A DNA stretch of 64,000 bases from Marinobacter salicampi (GCF_011074795.1 NZ_JAAMPF010000012.1:62001-126000); one strand, 5' to 3'. Shown: positions 10,241 to 19,400, counted from the stretch's first letter. The notes: generated by a model not told the origin, from the letters alone. Translations and numbers: made by a program.

Positions 10241-10549
10241 ATGCAACTCAATATTTCAGGTCACCACGTCGATTTGACTCCCGCACTCAAAGATTATGTG
10301 AATGAGAAATTCGAACGTCTCGAGCGACACTTTGACCACATCAGTAATTGTCAGGTGACGCTTGAGGTGGAAAAGGTGCGCCAGATGGCGGAAGCGACGT
10401 TGCATGTGATCGGTGGAGAGATTCACGCCAAGGCTGAAAACACGGATATGTACGCAGCAATAGATGCCCTTGTGGACAAGCTGGATCGACAGATCCTCAA
10501 GCACAAGGAAAAAAAGGTTGATCGTATGCACGGTGCGGCGGCCCGCTAG
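10241..10549 (+). CDS. hpf: Ribosome hibernation promoting factor, short form
   Basis: HPF binds the 30S decoding region and helps form inactive 100S ribosomes in slow growth. At 102 residues it is the short form without the C-terminal dimerisation domain. The pattern MQLNISGHHVDLTPALKDYV, FERLERHFD, AEATLHVIGGEIHAKAENTDMYAAID and a basic tail (KHKEKKVDR) is typical. AGGAGA stands just ahead of the ATG. The rpoN-hpf-ptsN order is conserved in pseudomonads and enterics. Confidence 0.95.
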   Translation: MQLNISGHHVDLTPALKDYVNEKFERLERHFDHISNCQVTLEVEKVRQMAEATLHVIGGEIHAKAENTDMYAAIDALVDKLDRQILKHKEKKVDRMHGAAAR

Positions 10550-10580
10550 GGTCCCAACCTCACCTGTACGGCTGGTTCTC

Positions 10581-10613
10581 GCTGCGGCACCTTGAATGTG
10601 CCGCAGCTTTTTT
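10581..10613 (+). terminator. Rho-independent terminator after hpf
   Basis: A perfect 10-bp stem, GCTGCGGCAC (10581-10590) with GTGCCGCAGC (10598-10607) around a 7-base loop, is followed at once by six T (10608-10613). It lies between hpf and ptsN, so ptsN-rapZ-ptsO may depend on read-through or on a promoter of their own. Confidence 0.88.
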
Positions 10614-10631
10614 ACGGAAACGCGTCTCTAC

Positions 10632-11099
10632 ATGACGGACACATCACTGACTATCGACACTATTCTGAGACCGGAACTGACGCATTGCCGTGTTAGTGGC
10701 AGTAGTAAAAAGCGCATTCTGGAATTTATCGCGGGCCAGGTAGGAAAACACTACCCGGAACTCAGCGAAGCCCAGACCTTTAACAACCTGGTTGCCCGGG
10801 AACGCCTGGGTAGCACAGGCATTGGCCAGGGCATCGCCATCCCGCACTGCCGGCTTGACGATTGCAAGCAGGTGATCGGTTCACTGGTTACCCTGGACCA
10901 GGGTGTCGCATTCGATGCCATTGATAACCAGCCTGTGGATATTCTTTTTGCTCTGATCGTGCCGAAGGAAGCGACCAGTGAGCACCTTGAGCTTCTCAGT
11001 CAGCTTGCCGAGAAATTCAATGAACGCAGTTTCTGTGACCAGCTGCGCCAGTGTACTGACGGGGAGAGCCTCTACCGGCGCATGATTGAGCAGACCTGA
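10632..11099 (+). CDS. ptsN: Nitrogen PTS enzyme IIA (EIIA-Ntr)
   Basis: PtsN is the terminal phospho-acceptor of the nitrogen phosphotransferase chain (PtsP-PtsO-PtsN), a regulatory rather than sugar-transport path. I start it at ATG 10632 (MTDTSLTIDTIL, 155 residues); the longer frame would begin within the hpf terminator. The phosphorylated histidine is H72 in GIAIPHCRLDD, with ERLGSTGIG just before it. It lies 30 bases before rapZ. Confidence 0.95.
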   Translation: MTDTSLTIDTILRPELTHCRVSGSSKKRILEFIAGQVGKHYPELSEAQTFNNLVARERLGSTGIGQGIAIPHCRLDDCKQVIGSLVTLDQGVAFDAIDNQPVDILFALIVPKEATSEHLELLSQLAEKFNERSFCDQLRQCTDGESLYRRMIEQT

Positions 11100-11129
11100 G
11101 CCCAACCAGTTTGCGACCTGAGGTATTGT

Positions 11130-12011
11130 ATGAAACTGATTATTGTCAGCGGCCGGTCCGGCTCAGGCAAGAGTACGGCACTGCATGTGCTGGAGGACCT
11201 TGGCTATTACTGCATCGACAATCTGCCCATAGGGCTGCTGTTCCCACTTACCCAGGAAGCAGCCAATCACGGCGACCCCGAGCGGCTCAACAAGATCGCC
11301 GTCAGTATCGATGCCCGCAATCTCTCTGACGAGATCGCCAATTTCGAGCAGATGTACGACAAGCTCATCAGTGCCGGTCCCAAGGTAGAGATTTTGTATC
11401 TGGATGCAAGCGACCAGTCGCTGCTGCAACGCTTCCATGCCACCCGTCGCAAACACCCTCTCAGCAACGACCGCCGCTCATTGCGTGAAGCCATTGCCCA
11501 TGAGAAATCCCTGCTTGAACCCCTGGCCAAGCTGGCCGACCTGCATGTGGATACCACAGGGCTTTCAATGTACGAACTCAGGGATATGGTCAAGCAGCGG
11601 ATTGTGGGCCGCCGAGAGCAGGAAATGGCCCTGCTCTTCCAGTCCTTTGGCTACAAGCATGGGGTTCCGGTCGACTCAGATTATGTCTTCGATGTCCGCT
11701 GTCTGCCCAACCCCTACTGGGATACCAGTCTGCGTCAGTTCACCGGGCTCGACGAGCCGGTTATCGCCTTTCTTGAGCAGGAACCGCTCACGAGTCAGAT
11801 GATCGATGATGTCACCAAGCTGCTTGAAACGTGGCTGCCCGCCTTTGCCAAAAGTAACCGCAGCTATATGACAATCTCTATTGGCTGCACCGGAGGCCAG
11901 CACCGGTCCGTCTATCTGAGCGAACAGCTTGGCAGGCACTTTTCCAGGCATTACCGCAACGTCCAGATCCGTCACACCGAGTTGCCCCATATAAAGCCTA
12001 CCGAGTCCTGA
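11130..12011 (+). CDS. rapZ: RNase adapter protein RapZ (YhbJ)
   Basis: In E. coli RapZ guides RNase E to the GlmZ family of small RNAs and so tunes glucosamine-6-phosphate synthesis. The 293-residue protein has an N-terminal P-loop GRSGSGKST (residues 8-16), the DNLP segment, and a C-terminal domain with GCTGGQHRSVYLSE, which binds RNA and the metabolite. Length matches the family. It sits between ptsN and ptsO. Whether GlmZ-like RNAs exist in this genome cannot be told from this window. Confidence 0.95.
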   Translation: MKLIIVSGRSGSGKSTALHVLEDLGYYCIDNLPIGLLFPLTQEAANHGDPERLNKIAVSIDARNLSDEIANFEQMYDKLISAGPKVEILYLDASDQSLLQRFHATRRKHPLSNDRRSLREAIAHEKSLLEPLAKLADLHVDTTGLSMYELRDMVKQRIVGRREQEMALLFQSFGYKHGVPVDSDYVFDVRCLPNPYWDTSLRQFTGLDEPVIAFLEQEPLTSQMIDDVTKLLETWLPAFAKSNRSYMTISIGCTGGQHRSVYLSEQLGRHFSRHYRNVQIRHTELPHIKPTES

Positions 12012-12019
12012 TTGCCGTT

Positions 12020-12289
12020 ATGATTCGCCAGCCCGTTACCATTATCAACAAACTCGGCCTGCATGCCCGCGCTGCCGCCAAACTTGTGGGCACCGCCAGT
12101 CAGTTCAGAAGCCAGATCCACATCGCCAAGGATGACCGTGAAGTGGATGGCAAGAGCATCATGGCGGTCATGATGCTTGCCGCCAGCCGCGGGACCGAGA
12201 TCGAACTGATCATTGACGGCCCGGACGAAACCGATGCAAGGGATGCGCTCACGGAATTGATCGGGGACTACTTCGGCGAGGGCGAATAA
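12020..12289 (+). CDS. ptsO: Phosphocarrier protein NPr of the nitrogen PTS
   Basis: NPr relays phosphate from PtsP to PtsN. The 89-residue HPr-fold protein has the phosphorylation site H15 in GLHARAAAKLV and the conserved DGKSIMAVMMLAASRG stretch with S46. Its place 8 bases after rapZ in the rpoN cluster marks it as the nitrogen-branch HPr rather than a sugar PTS HPr. Confidence 0.93.
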   Translation: MIRQPVTIINKLGLHARAAAKLVGTASQFRSQIHIAKDDREVDGKSIMAVMMLAASRGTEIELIIDGPDETDARDALTELIGDYFGEGE

Positions 12290-12324
12290 ACTTCCGGTTG
12301 TGTGGCATTCACTTACCCAAGCAC

Positions 12325-12354
12325 CTCACCTTTGAGCCGTAACTCCGCTATAAT
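12325..12354 (+). promoter_or_regulatory. Candidate sigma-70 promoter for mgtE
   Basis: A perfect -10, TATAAT (12349-12354), is preceded after 18 bases by CTCACC (12325-12330), a weak -35 (3 of 6). Transcription would start near 12361 and leave an untranslated leader of about 149 bases before mgtE. It lies in the 220-base gap after ptsO. Confidence 0.5.
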
Positions 12355-12373
12355 CAGAGCGTTTTGAAATAAC

Positions 12374-12429
12374 GCGGGTCCTAAACGTCCCGCAGTTACC
12401 AAAGCGAACGCATCATTGGTAACAATGAT
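12374..12429 (+). promoter_or_regulatory. Structured leader with competing hairpins upstream of mgtE
   Basis: Three stems can form. GCGGG (12374-12378) pairs with CCCGC (12389-12393). GTTACCAA (12395-12402) pairs perfectly with TTGGTAAC (12416-12423). ATCATT (12412-12417) pairs with AATGAT (12424-12429). The second and third share bases 12416-12423 and cannot both form, the usual logic of a switching leader. It sits between a good -10 element and a magnesium transporter gene. It does not match the M-box or the mgtA leader that I know, so a regulatory role is inference. Confidence 0.45.
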
Positions 12430-12509
12430 CTATCCACGCTGGCATCATACCTGCCCGGATTTTGTTCTCCGCCAAGGCAGTAAGTTGTCAGGTCATTCCT
12501 GGGTGAGAC

Positions 12510-13871
12510 ATGGCAGAGATTCTGGAAAAAAGCCAGGCCCGTCAGCGCCTTCGTTCTCTTGGCGAAGCACTGGACAGCGGCGCACTGCAACAGGTTTCAC
12601 GCATCCTCAATGGCGGCCTAAGCCCCAGCGATATTGCTCACCTGCTGGAATCTTCGCCGCCCCGTCAGCGTGCCCTGCTATGGAACCTGGTCGACAAGAA
12701 CCTTGAAGGTGAGGTTCTCCAGTACCTGAACGATGATATCCGTGGTTATTTCCTGAGCAAACTCAATGCTCAGGAACTGGCCAGCATCATCGAAGACTTT
12801 GAATCCGATGACCTTGCCGACTTACTTCAGCAGCTGCCGGATACGGTCATTCAGGAAGTGCTCGACACCATGGACGAGCAGGACCGGCAACGGGTTGAGG
12901 AAGTGCTCGCCTACCCGGAGGACACTGCCGGCGGCCTGATGAATACGGATACCATAACGGTACGTCCGGACCTGACCATCGATGTGGTTCTGCGCTACCT
13001 CAGGCGCCATCGCAGCCTGCCCCCCATGACTGACAGCCTGATTGTGGTAAGCAGACGGGATGAGTACGTTGGCGTGTTGGCGATTACCAAAATGCTGGTG
13101 TCGAACCCGAGCGCGACCGTGCGGGAAGTCATGGATACGGATATCGAGCCCATACCGGTCACCATGGCAGACACCCAGGTTGCCACGCTTTTCGAGCGTT
13201 ACGATCTTATTTCTTCACCGGTTGTTGGCGAGGGCGGCAAGCTTCTGGGTCGCATCACCATTGACGATGTTGTCGATGTTATCCGTGAGGATGCGGATCA
13301 TTCCCTGATGAGCCTTGCCGGCCTTGACGAAGACGAAGACACTTTCGCCCCCATCATGAAAACCACCCGGCGACGGGCCGTCTGGCTTGGTATCAACCTC
13401 ATTACGGCTTTTATCGCAGCTTCTGTTATTGGGCTGTTCGAGGGGACCATTGAGAAAGTCGTGGCGTTGGCGGTACTCATGCCCATCGTTGCCAGCATGG
13501 GAGGCATCGCCGGCAGCCAGACCCTGACCCTGGTCATTCGAGGCATGGCGGTGGGCCAGATCTCCGGTGCCAATATTGGCTGGCTGCTCAACCGTGAGTT
13601 CTTCTCAGGCGCCCTGAACGGGTTACTGTGGGCCCTGGTGGTCTCGGTGGCGGCCACAGTCTGGTTCGGCGACCCGCTTATCGGCGCGGTCATTGCCGCG
13701 GCCCTGATCATAAACCTGGTAGCGGCAGCCATCGTCGGCACCGTGCTACCGCTGTTCCTGAAGTCACGTAATATCGATCCGGCACTGGCCGGCGGTGTCA
13801 TCCTGACAACGGTGACCGATGTGGTCGGGTTCATGGCATTCCTGGGTCTAGCCACCATTTTCTATGGATGA
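12510..13871 (+). CDS. mgtE: Magnesium channel/transporter MgtE
   Basis: MgtE is a Mg2+ channel gated by cytoplasmic Mg2+. The 453-residue protein has the expected layout: N-terminal superhelical domain (ISDIAHLLE-like repeats appear as LSPSDIAHLLESSPP and LASIIEDFESDDLADLL), a pair of CBS domains (about 140-265, including VREVMDTDIEPIPV and GRITIDDVVDVIRED), a plug helix region, and five C-terminal membrane helices starting near residue 290, with MPIVASMGGIAGSQTLTLVIRG. It stands alone between ptsO and darP. Confidence 0.96.
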   Translation: MAEILEKSQARQRLRSLGEALDSGALQQVSRILNGGLSPSDIAHLLESSPPRQRALLWNLVDKNLEGEVLQYLNDDIRGYFLSKLNAQELASIIEDFESDDLADLLQQLPDTVIQEVLDTMDEQDRQRVEEVLAYPEDTAGGLMNTDTITVRPDLTIDVVLRYLRRHRSLPPMTDSLIVVSRRDEYVGVLAITKMLVSNPSATVREVMDTDIEPIPVTMADTQVATLFERYDLISSPVVGEGGKLLGRITIDDVVDVIREDADHSLMSLAGLDEDEDTFAPIMKTTRRRAVWLGINLITAFIAASVIGLFEGTIEKVVALAVLMPIVASMGGIAGSQTLTLVIRGMAVGQISGANIGWLLNREFFSGALNGLLWALVVSVAATVWFGDPLIGAVIAAALIINLVAAAIVGTVLPLFLKSRNIDPALAGGVILTTVTDVVGFMAFLGLATIFYG

Positions 13872-13968
13872 TGGAATATTCCGGCGCTGATAGCTCTGTT
13901 CTCCGGCTGGTGGCTCTGCGACCATGCTGAACACTTTTTCTGACGACCGAATAAAAGCGAACCATGTC

Positions 13969-14496
13969 ATGACTGATCATAATGCCCCGGAAGCGTCACA
14001 GGACGAGCCTGGTAAAAGTAAATCCCAGGTAAAACGGGAAATGCATGCACTCCAGGCTCTGGGCAAGCATCTTATGGAGCTTCGGCCTGACCAACTGGCC
14101 ACGCTGACCATGAGCGACACCCTGAGAGCGGCAATCGTTGAATCCAGGCGCATTCGACAGAACGAAGCCAAGCGCCGCCATTTGCAGTACGTGGGTAAGA
14201 TCATCCGGCAGGAAGAGGACTTTGAGGGTCTGCAAAAAGCCGTTGAGGCCTTTGATGCCGGTAGCGAGGAACACACCCGCCGGCTGCATCTGGCCGAGCG
14301 CTGGCGCGACCGCCTGATTGCCGAAGGTGATGGCGCCGTGGGCAGCTTCGTTGAGTACTGCCCTGAAACGGATGTCCAGCACCTGCGCAACCTGGTTCGT
14401 AACGCCCGCCGAGATGCTGAAAAAGGAACCGATTCAGGTCAGTTCAGGAAACTGTTCCGTTACCTGCGGGAGTGCATTGAGCGGGACAACGGTTGA
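13969..14496 (+). CDS. darP: Ribosome-associated assembly factor DarP (YjgA, DUF615)
   Basis: DarP/YjgA binds late 50S precursors and helps finish the peptidyl-transferase region. I start it at ATG 13969 (MTDHNAPEA, 175 residues); ATG 13924 would add 15 residues and neither has a clear Shine-Dalgarno. The conserved parts are SKSQVKREMHALQALGKHLMEL, LRAAIVESRRI with RRHLQYVGKIIRQ, and the end RKLFRYLRECIE. It is convergent with the nitrilase gene. In Pseudomonas it is flanked by pmbA and tldD, both absent here. Confidence 0.9.
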   Translation: MTDHNAPEASQDEPGKSKSQVKREMHALQALGKHLMELRPDQLATLTMSDTLRAAIVESRRIRQNEAKRRHLQYVGKIIRQEEDFEGLQKAVEAFDAGSEEHTRRLHLAERWRDRLIAEGDGAVGSFVEYCPETDVQHLRNLVRNARRDAEKGTDSGQFRKLFRYLRECIERDNG

Positions 14497-14546
14497 GCGA
14501 AGACTTATTGATCAGGTGCCGGGCCGGGAATCGGAAAGACGGAACA

Positions 14547-15386
14547 CTAGAGCCGGCGGTGGCTCCAGACCGGCATGCGCTCTCTAACCTCATCCAGCCT
14601 TCGCCTGTCAAGCTCGGCCAGCACCAGCCCCGGCCCCTCGCCCATCTCCGTCACGATCTTGCCCCAGGGGTCACAAATTAGTGAGTGACCATAGGTGCGC
14701 CGCCGGGGCGCGTTCTGTCCGCCCTGCCCCGGAGCCACCATCCAGACCTGATTCTCTATGGCTCGTGCCCGTAACAGGGCGTGCCAATGGGCTTCACCGG
14801 TGGCATAGGTAAAGGCGCTGGGCAAGGAAATCCAGTCAGCGCCTTTGGCCCTCAGGGCCCGGAACAGCTCGGGAAAGCGCAGATCGTAGCAAATCGCCAG
14901 ACCGAGCACGCCAGCGGGGGTGTCCACTGTGACCACCTCGCTGCCAGGTTCAAAGGTATCCGATTCCCGATACTGGCCATGGTCGTCCTCCACCATGGCG
15001 TCAAACAAATGCACTTTATCGTAGCGGGCCACCTCTGCGCCGGTGTCATCGAACACCAAACAACTGGCCCTGACCCTTTCACTAATCACCTGGCCATCAG
15101 GGCGGGCGCCGATGGGCATGGATCCGCCAACAATCCACAGCCCAAGGCTGGCAGCCTGATCTGCCAGAAAGCTGCGCACAGTTCCCGTGTTGTCTACTTC
15201 CCTGCGACCCTGGGATAGCATTTTAGGGGTACTGAGCACGGCAAAATTTTCCGGCAGAACGGCCACCCCGGCACCTGACTGGGCCGCTCCTGCAAGCAGG
15301 CGACTGGCCTCTGCCAGGTTCGCATCGATATCGTGGCCGCTTACCATCTGAATGGCTGCTACCGCACACTTCCCCTGTTCTGTCAT
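14547..15386 (-). CDS. Carbon-nitrogen hydrolase of the nitrilase family (Nit1/YbeM type)
   Basis: This 279-residue protein has the nitrilase triad: Glu in VLPENF, Lys in RYDKVHLFD and Cys in LAICYDLRFPELFR. The pattern LPSAFTYATGEAHWHALLRARAIENQ is typical of the Nit1/Nit2 group. Close relatives act on deaminated glutathione or omega-amides, so metabolite repair is likely but unproven. I start it at ATG 15386, with GGAG 8 bases ahead, matching the family N-terminus (AVAAIQMVSG); a GTG at 15440 overlapping the yhdP stop is the alternative. It is the last gene of the mre-rng-yhdP run. Confidence 0.88.
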   Translation of the reverse strand: MTEQGKCAVAAIQMVSGHDIDANLAEASRLLAGAAQSGAGVAVLPENFAVLSTPKMLSQGRREVDNTGTVRSFLADQAASLGLWIVGGSMPIGARPDGQVISERVRASCLVFDDTGAEVARYDKVHLFDAMVEDDHGQYRESDTFEPGSEVVTVDTPAGVLGLAICYDLRFPELFRALRAKGADWISLPSAFTYATGEAHWHALLRARAIENQVWMVAPGQGGQNAPRRRTYGHSLICDPWGKIVTEMGEGPGLVLAELDRRRLDEVRERMPVWSHRRL

Positions 15387-15436
15387 AACCACACTCCAGC
15401 CTTCCCTCAGTGTGTGCGAGCGCCACACCGTTACAG

Positions 15437-18400
15437 TCACTTGCCAGTATCAAACACGTTGCGCAAGCTCACTTCCGGATTACCCCAGGTTCCTTTAACA
15501 CTATAGGTGGCGCTGGTGAGTTTACTCAACGGGTCGCCCAGAATTTTATCGAGCACAAACAGTGCACCGCCAATAGGTGCAGAGGCCCCCATCAAAAGCG
15601 CCGCAAGGGGCAGGTTTTGGGTCAGCGGCAGGACCACTACCAACCTCATGTCCAGCGTTTCCTCGATCAGGTTACTGCTGCCGGAAAGCTTGAATGCTCC
15701 GGAAGGCCCGGCGATCTGCAGCTCCGGTTGCCAGTGAAAAAACCCGTCACCCAGCGCAGCCTTGCCGGAAACCGCATCGAAAGCCACGCCAGCCTCATAG
15801 AGGTCGGAGAAATCCAGCTTCAGCCGGCGCCAGATAGTATCGGAATTGAGCAGGTTGAATACCCGGAAAAGCTGGGCGGTGTTGTTACTTTCCAGGATAA
15901 CCCCTTCGTCAAGCCGCAGGCTGATGGTGCCGTCCATCGCCGGCGGACTGGCATTGGCAGGCCCCCCTGGCCAGGCCAGTTCCATTTCCACCATGGTTTT
16001 CTTGTTCTTCAGAGGCACCTCACCCCGCAGTGCGCTTGACAGGCCCTCCAGACTGCCACCTTCCAGCCGTCCGGTAAGCTGCGTTTGTTCGCCATCAGGC
16101 AAGTCACGCCAGGACATTTCGCCATTGAAGCGCAGGTCCGCCAGCGCCCCCCGCAAATTCTTCAGATAAAGCACGTCGCTCTGGGGTTCAAGGTCAAATG
16201 ACCAGGCGCCAAACCGGCGGGTGCCTCGGGCAAAAGCGTCCACGTTCACCCTCATCCCTGGCCACTTTCCCACACCCCAGGCCTGAAAGTTACCCGCGAC
16301 CTCGGCAGCAGGCTCATCTGGCGCCGGGACGTCGCCCTCGTCCGGGTTTTCGCTCTCTTCAAGGGTGAGATGGCTGAGGTTGATGACAACCTGCTCGGTA
16401 TCATCCGCGGGCAGCATCACAGTACCTGCGGCGTGCTCGGAGTCGACATCGAACACCCAGCGGCCACCCTCAGGAGTGGCAACGACAGAGGCTCCGGGAA
16501 AGGACTCTCCGGCAACCAGGAGCTGATCTGCGCTGATCCTGATACGGCTGACCCACTCAGGCACACCCGGTCCGGATTTTCCGGGCTCTGGCAGCTTGTC
16601 ACCCTGCAATGCCTGCTGTCGGTCCTGCCACTGGCTGACATCCAGGGTTCCGAAATCAGCTTCGATTTCGAGCCCCTGATCGTCCGGCAGGTCGGCGGTG
16701 CCCGAGCCAACGGATAGTCGCCCACGTTGAAAAGCTCCTGCCCGCCAGCTCAACCGGCCGGCGAGGCGCTCCTCCCAATGGCCGAACAGCTTGAGGTCGT
16801 CACCACGCCAGTTGGCCCAGAGTTTCATCGGTGCGACGCTATCAGCAGGCTTGTCGAGGGGGGTCGGCCAGTCCACTGAGACACCCTGCATACTGGACTC
16901 GACCGTTACCACCGCGCCCTCACCGGGCTCAAGCACCAGTTGCGCTATATAGTTAAAAGCGCCTGTGATGCCGGCGGACTCGGGGAGCTGAAAGTCCGCC
17001 TCGCGGCTCAGGTCTGCCACAGAAGTCCGACCCCGCTGGCTGACGGTCAGTCGGTCCTGCTCCTCGGCGAACCGGATATCAACCGGATGGCCGAGGAAGA
17101 GGCCACTCAAAGGTTCTGAAGAAAACCCCTGACCCGTCTGATAGCTGATCTCACCGGTGATGGCCGACCAGACCAGGCCCGTCTCCGGAATACTCACCTC
17201 ACCGTTTTCAGTGGCCACCTCGGCATCTACCTGAACCTCCGCCTCGCTCCCAAGCGGAAGCTCCAGCCCCAGCACAAGGTCATAGTCTCCCGCCAGGGTA
17301 ATCAGTTCGTCTGCGCCGCCCAGTTGCTCGGCAAGGGGTGTCTGGATCAGCCAGTCCCTGGCCACCGAACCCGACACCTGAGCGCCGGTGTCAACACGAA
17401 TCCTTGGCCCTTCGGTGACGTTGATGCGGGTGGCTTGCAGTTCAATACCTGCAGTTCTGGCCGACGCAAGCTCGACATACGCCTGGGTCCCGTTTACCGT
17501 GGCATGGCCAGCGACATCGGTGACCGCGGGCCAGGCAGGATCATAGCGTACCGAAGCCTCGCTAAAGTCATACCGCATGGATGTGGTGAAAGCGTTTTCG
17601 GACCCATTACCGCCAATGACCCCGTGGCCGTAGAATACGCCTTCACTGATATGAGCGTGTTCAATGGCCGTCGTCAGCCAACGATAAAGTGCCTCACCCA
17701 GGATACGGGGGGGCACGAAGTCCTCCAGCATAGAGGCATTGCCCCGTAACAGCTTGACCTGCAAGCCCAGCACATCTTCTGCGCCCGGTTCCAGTAACAG
17801 GTCAAAGGCACCCTCCAGCTCGGCATCGTCCCGGTACTCTATGTGAATGTCATCCGAGAATACCCGCGTCCTGCCGCCCTCAAGCAGCCAGGCAACGCGT
17901 CCCGTCAGGCGCGGCAGCGTCCAGGGGCTGGTAAACAGTTGCGGGAGGCCGAGTTCAGCGTCCGTGCTGTCGAGCTCCACCCAGCCACTGTCCCGATTTA
18001 CAAACAGCTGCCCGGCAATGCCGCTAGCCCCTGGAGCGCCGCCATAGGCAGCCACATCCACATCAGAAAGCTGGGCCGTCAACTGGAAGTCCGTAGTCGG
18101 GGCCTGCTCTGCGAGAGCCTCTTCGGAGCCCACGACCGACAACAGAACCTCGTTGAGCAGTCCCGAAGGCTGATAATTTGCCAGCGCGTTGCTGGCCTGG
18201 GCTGGCAGCAGTTGTAGTGACGTTGCCAGATGCGCCAAAGGCCTCATGGGCCATCGGTCTCCGCTCAACCCGAAGCCATTGGGTTTGCGGGTCACTCGGA
18301 TATTGAATGGCGTGGCTTCGGTGCCTGCCCATCGCCAGGTCAGATCATTGATATGAAGATCCCCCAGTGTATCGCTGCCGTTCTCGCTGGCCCGCCAGCC

Positions 18401-19342
18401 TACCTGGGCACTGATATCTTCAAGGGGGGCGAGGGTTTCGTTGCCAACGCTGAGTTGCAGGTGCGGTATGTCCAGGAAGCTGTTGCCTCGAACCAGCTCG
18501 CCATTCTCGAAGGTCAGCCAGCCCTGGCCTTTAACGTCGAACCCCTGCAGCGCCATGCCGCCCCAGCCATAACCCCTGAGCATGCCGTCAAAAAGCCGTC
18601 CCGAGTCCAGATCGACATAGAGCTGGCCATCAAAGTCGCCGCGAAAAAAATGCTTACCCTGGAGAATGAAGCTGGCGATCTGGTTGGTGGAGCCTGAATG
18701 CATTGCCCGGCCTGTCGCGGTGAAGACGCCCTGCTCGTAGATCAGGTCAACCTGGGGGATGTCGACGTGCTGCACGGGTTCATTGGGCACCTTCAGACCC
18801 AGGTTGATGCGGGTAATGCGGACAAAGGGGTCGGACAGAATCCTGCCAAGACGGTCAAGCCATTCATTCGGCCCGCTCGGGTCCAGCACCCGGATGCCCC
18901 CCACCTGGACCGGCCCTGCCTCTCGGCGGGTCAGGGTGAAGTCGAGGCCGTCGGCTTCAAACTCGTCAAAGACAATGCGGAACCTGAGAAGGGACGACAA
19001 CGTATCAAGGCGAATCCGCAAATGCTGCAGCTCCGCCAGCACGCGTTCGGGCTCATCTTCGTGGTATAACGTCAGGCCTTCGGCCCTGATGATGGGGTCA
19101 AGCCATTGCCAGCTTGCGTCGAGCTGATCAATGGTAATCTTTCGGCCCGCTTCCTGGGACAGCTTCTGTTCGAGCTGGTCGCGGTAACTGTCGATGTGCT
19201 GGGTCAGCTGACGGCCAAGCCCTGCGTAAAGTGCCAGTAACACGAGTACAACCAGTACCAGCCACCAGACCAGGTTAGCGAGGCGCAGCAGAGGGCGTAG
19301 GAAAGAATTGCCCGACCCGGACTCAGCAGGTGGCGTTGACAT
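15437..19342 (-). CDS. yhdP: Large AsmA-like protein YhdP
   Basis: YhdP belongs to the AsmA/TamB group that bridges the periplasm and moves phospholipids to the outer membrane. The 1301-residue protein has one N-terminal membrane helix (LVWWLVLVVLVLLALYAGLG, about 21-40), the short AsmA-like stretch beginning QLTQHIDSYRDQLEQKLSQ, a long beta-rich middle, and a C-terminal AsmA-like part ending near TWGNPEVSLRNVFD. Length is normal for the family. It follows rng by 58 bases on the minus strand, the conserved neighbourhood. Confidence 0.93.
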   Translation of the reverse strand: MSTPPAESGSGNSFLRPLLRLANLVWWLVLVVLVLLALYAGLGRQLTQHIDSYRDQLEQKLSQEAGRKITIDQLDASWQWLDPIIRAEGLTLYHEDEPERVLAELQHLRIRLDTLSSLLRFRIVFDEFEADGLDFTLTRREAGPVQVGGIRVLDPSGPNEWLDRLGRILSDPFVRITRINLGLKVPNEPVQHVDIPQVDLIYEQGVFTATGRAMHSGSTNQIASFILQGKHFFRGDFDGQLYVDLDSGRLFDGMLRGYGWGGMALQGFDVKGQGWLTFENGELVRGNSFLDIPHLQLSVGNETLAPLEDISAQVGWRASENGSDTLGDLHINDLTWRWAGTEATPFNIRVTRKPNGFGLSGDRWPMRPLAHLATSLQLLPAQASNALANYQPSGLLNEVLLSVVGSEEALAEQAPTTDFQLTAQLSDVDVAAYGGAPGASGIAGQLFVNRDSGWVELDSTDAELGLPQLFTSPWTLPRLTGRVAWLLEGGRTRVFSDDIHIEYRDDAELEGAFDLLLEPGAEDVLGLQVKLLRGNASMLEDFVPPRILGEALYRWLTTAIEHAHISEGVFYGHGVIGGNGSENAFTTSMRYDFSEASVRYDPAWPAVTDVAGHATVNGTQAYVELASARTAGIELQATRINVTEGPRIRVDTGAQVSGSVARDWLIQTPLAEQLGGADELITLAGDYDLVLGLELPLGSEAEVQVDAEVATENGEVSIPETGLVWSAITGEISYQTGQGFSSEPLSGLFLGHPVDIRFAEEQDRLTVSQRGRTSVADLSREADFQLPESAGITGAFNYIAQLVLEPGEGAVVTVESSMQGVSVDWPTPLDKPADSVAPMKLWANWRGDDLKLFGHWEERLAGRLSWRAGAFQRGRLSVGSGTADLPDDQGLEIEADFGTLDVSQWQDRQQALQGDKLPEPGKSGPGVPEWVSRIRISADQLLVAGESFPGASVVATPEGGRWVFDVDSEHAAGTVMLPADDTEQVVINLSHLTLEESENPDEGDVPAPDEPAAEVAGNFQAWGVGKWPGMRVNVDAFARGTRRFGAWSFDLEPQSDVLYLKNLRGALADLRFNGEMSWRDLPDGEQTQLTGRLEGGSLEGLSSALRGEVPLKNKKTMVEMELAWPGGPANASPPAMDGTISLRLDEGVILESNNTAQLFRVFNLLNSDTIWRRLKLDFSDLYEAGVAFDAVSGKAALGDGFFHWQPELQIAGPSGAFKLSGSSNLIEETLDMRLVVVLPLTQNLPLAALLMGASAPIGGALFVLDKILGDPLSKLTSATYSVKGTWGNPEVSLRNVFDTGK

Positions 19343-19400
19343 GCAAAACAGTAACTCCAGTAAGGATGAACGTTAGATGTCGGGTGCCTGACCAGGGCGG

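Noticed and set aside
10581..10632. Longer ptsN start at 10596 within the hpf terminator
   Set aside because: The start would lie in the terminator loop and the extra residues do not fit the PtsN family; ATG 10632 does.
12425..12509. Short frame starting MIYPRWHH upstream of mgtE, considered as a leader peptide
   Set aside because: No ribosome site, no codon run that would sense an amino acid, and the frame continues far into mgtE out of phase.
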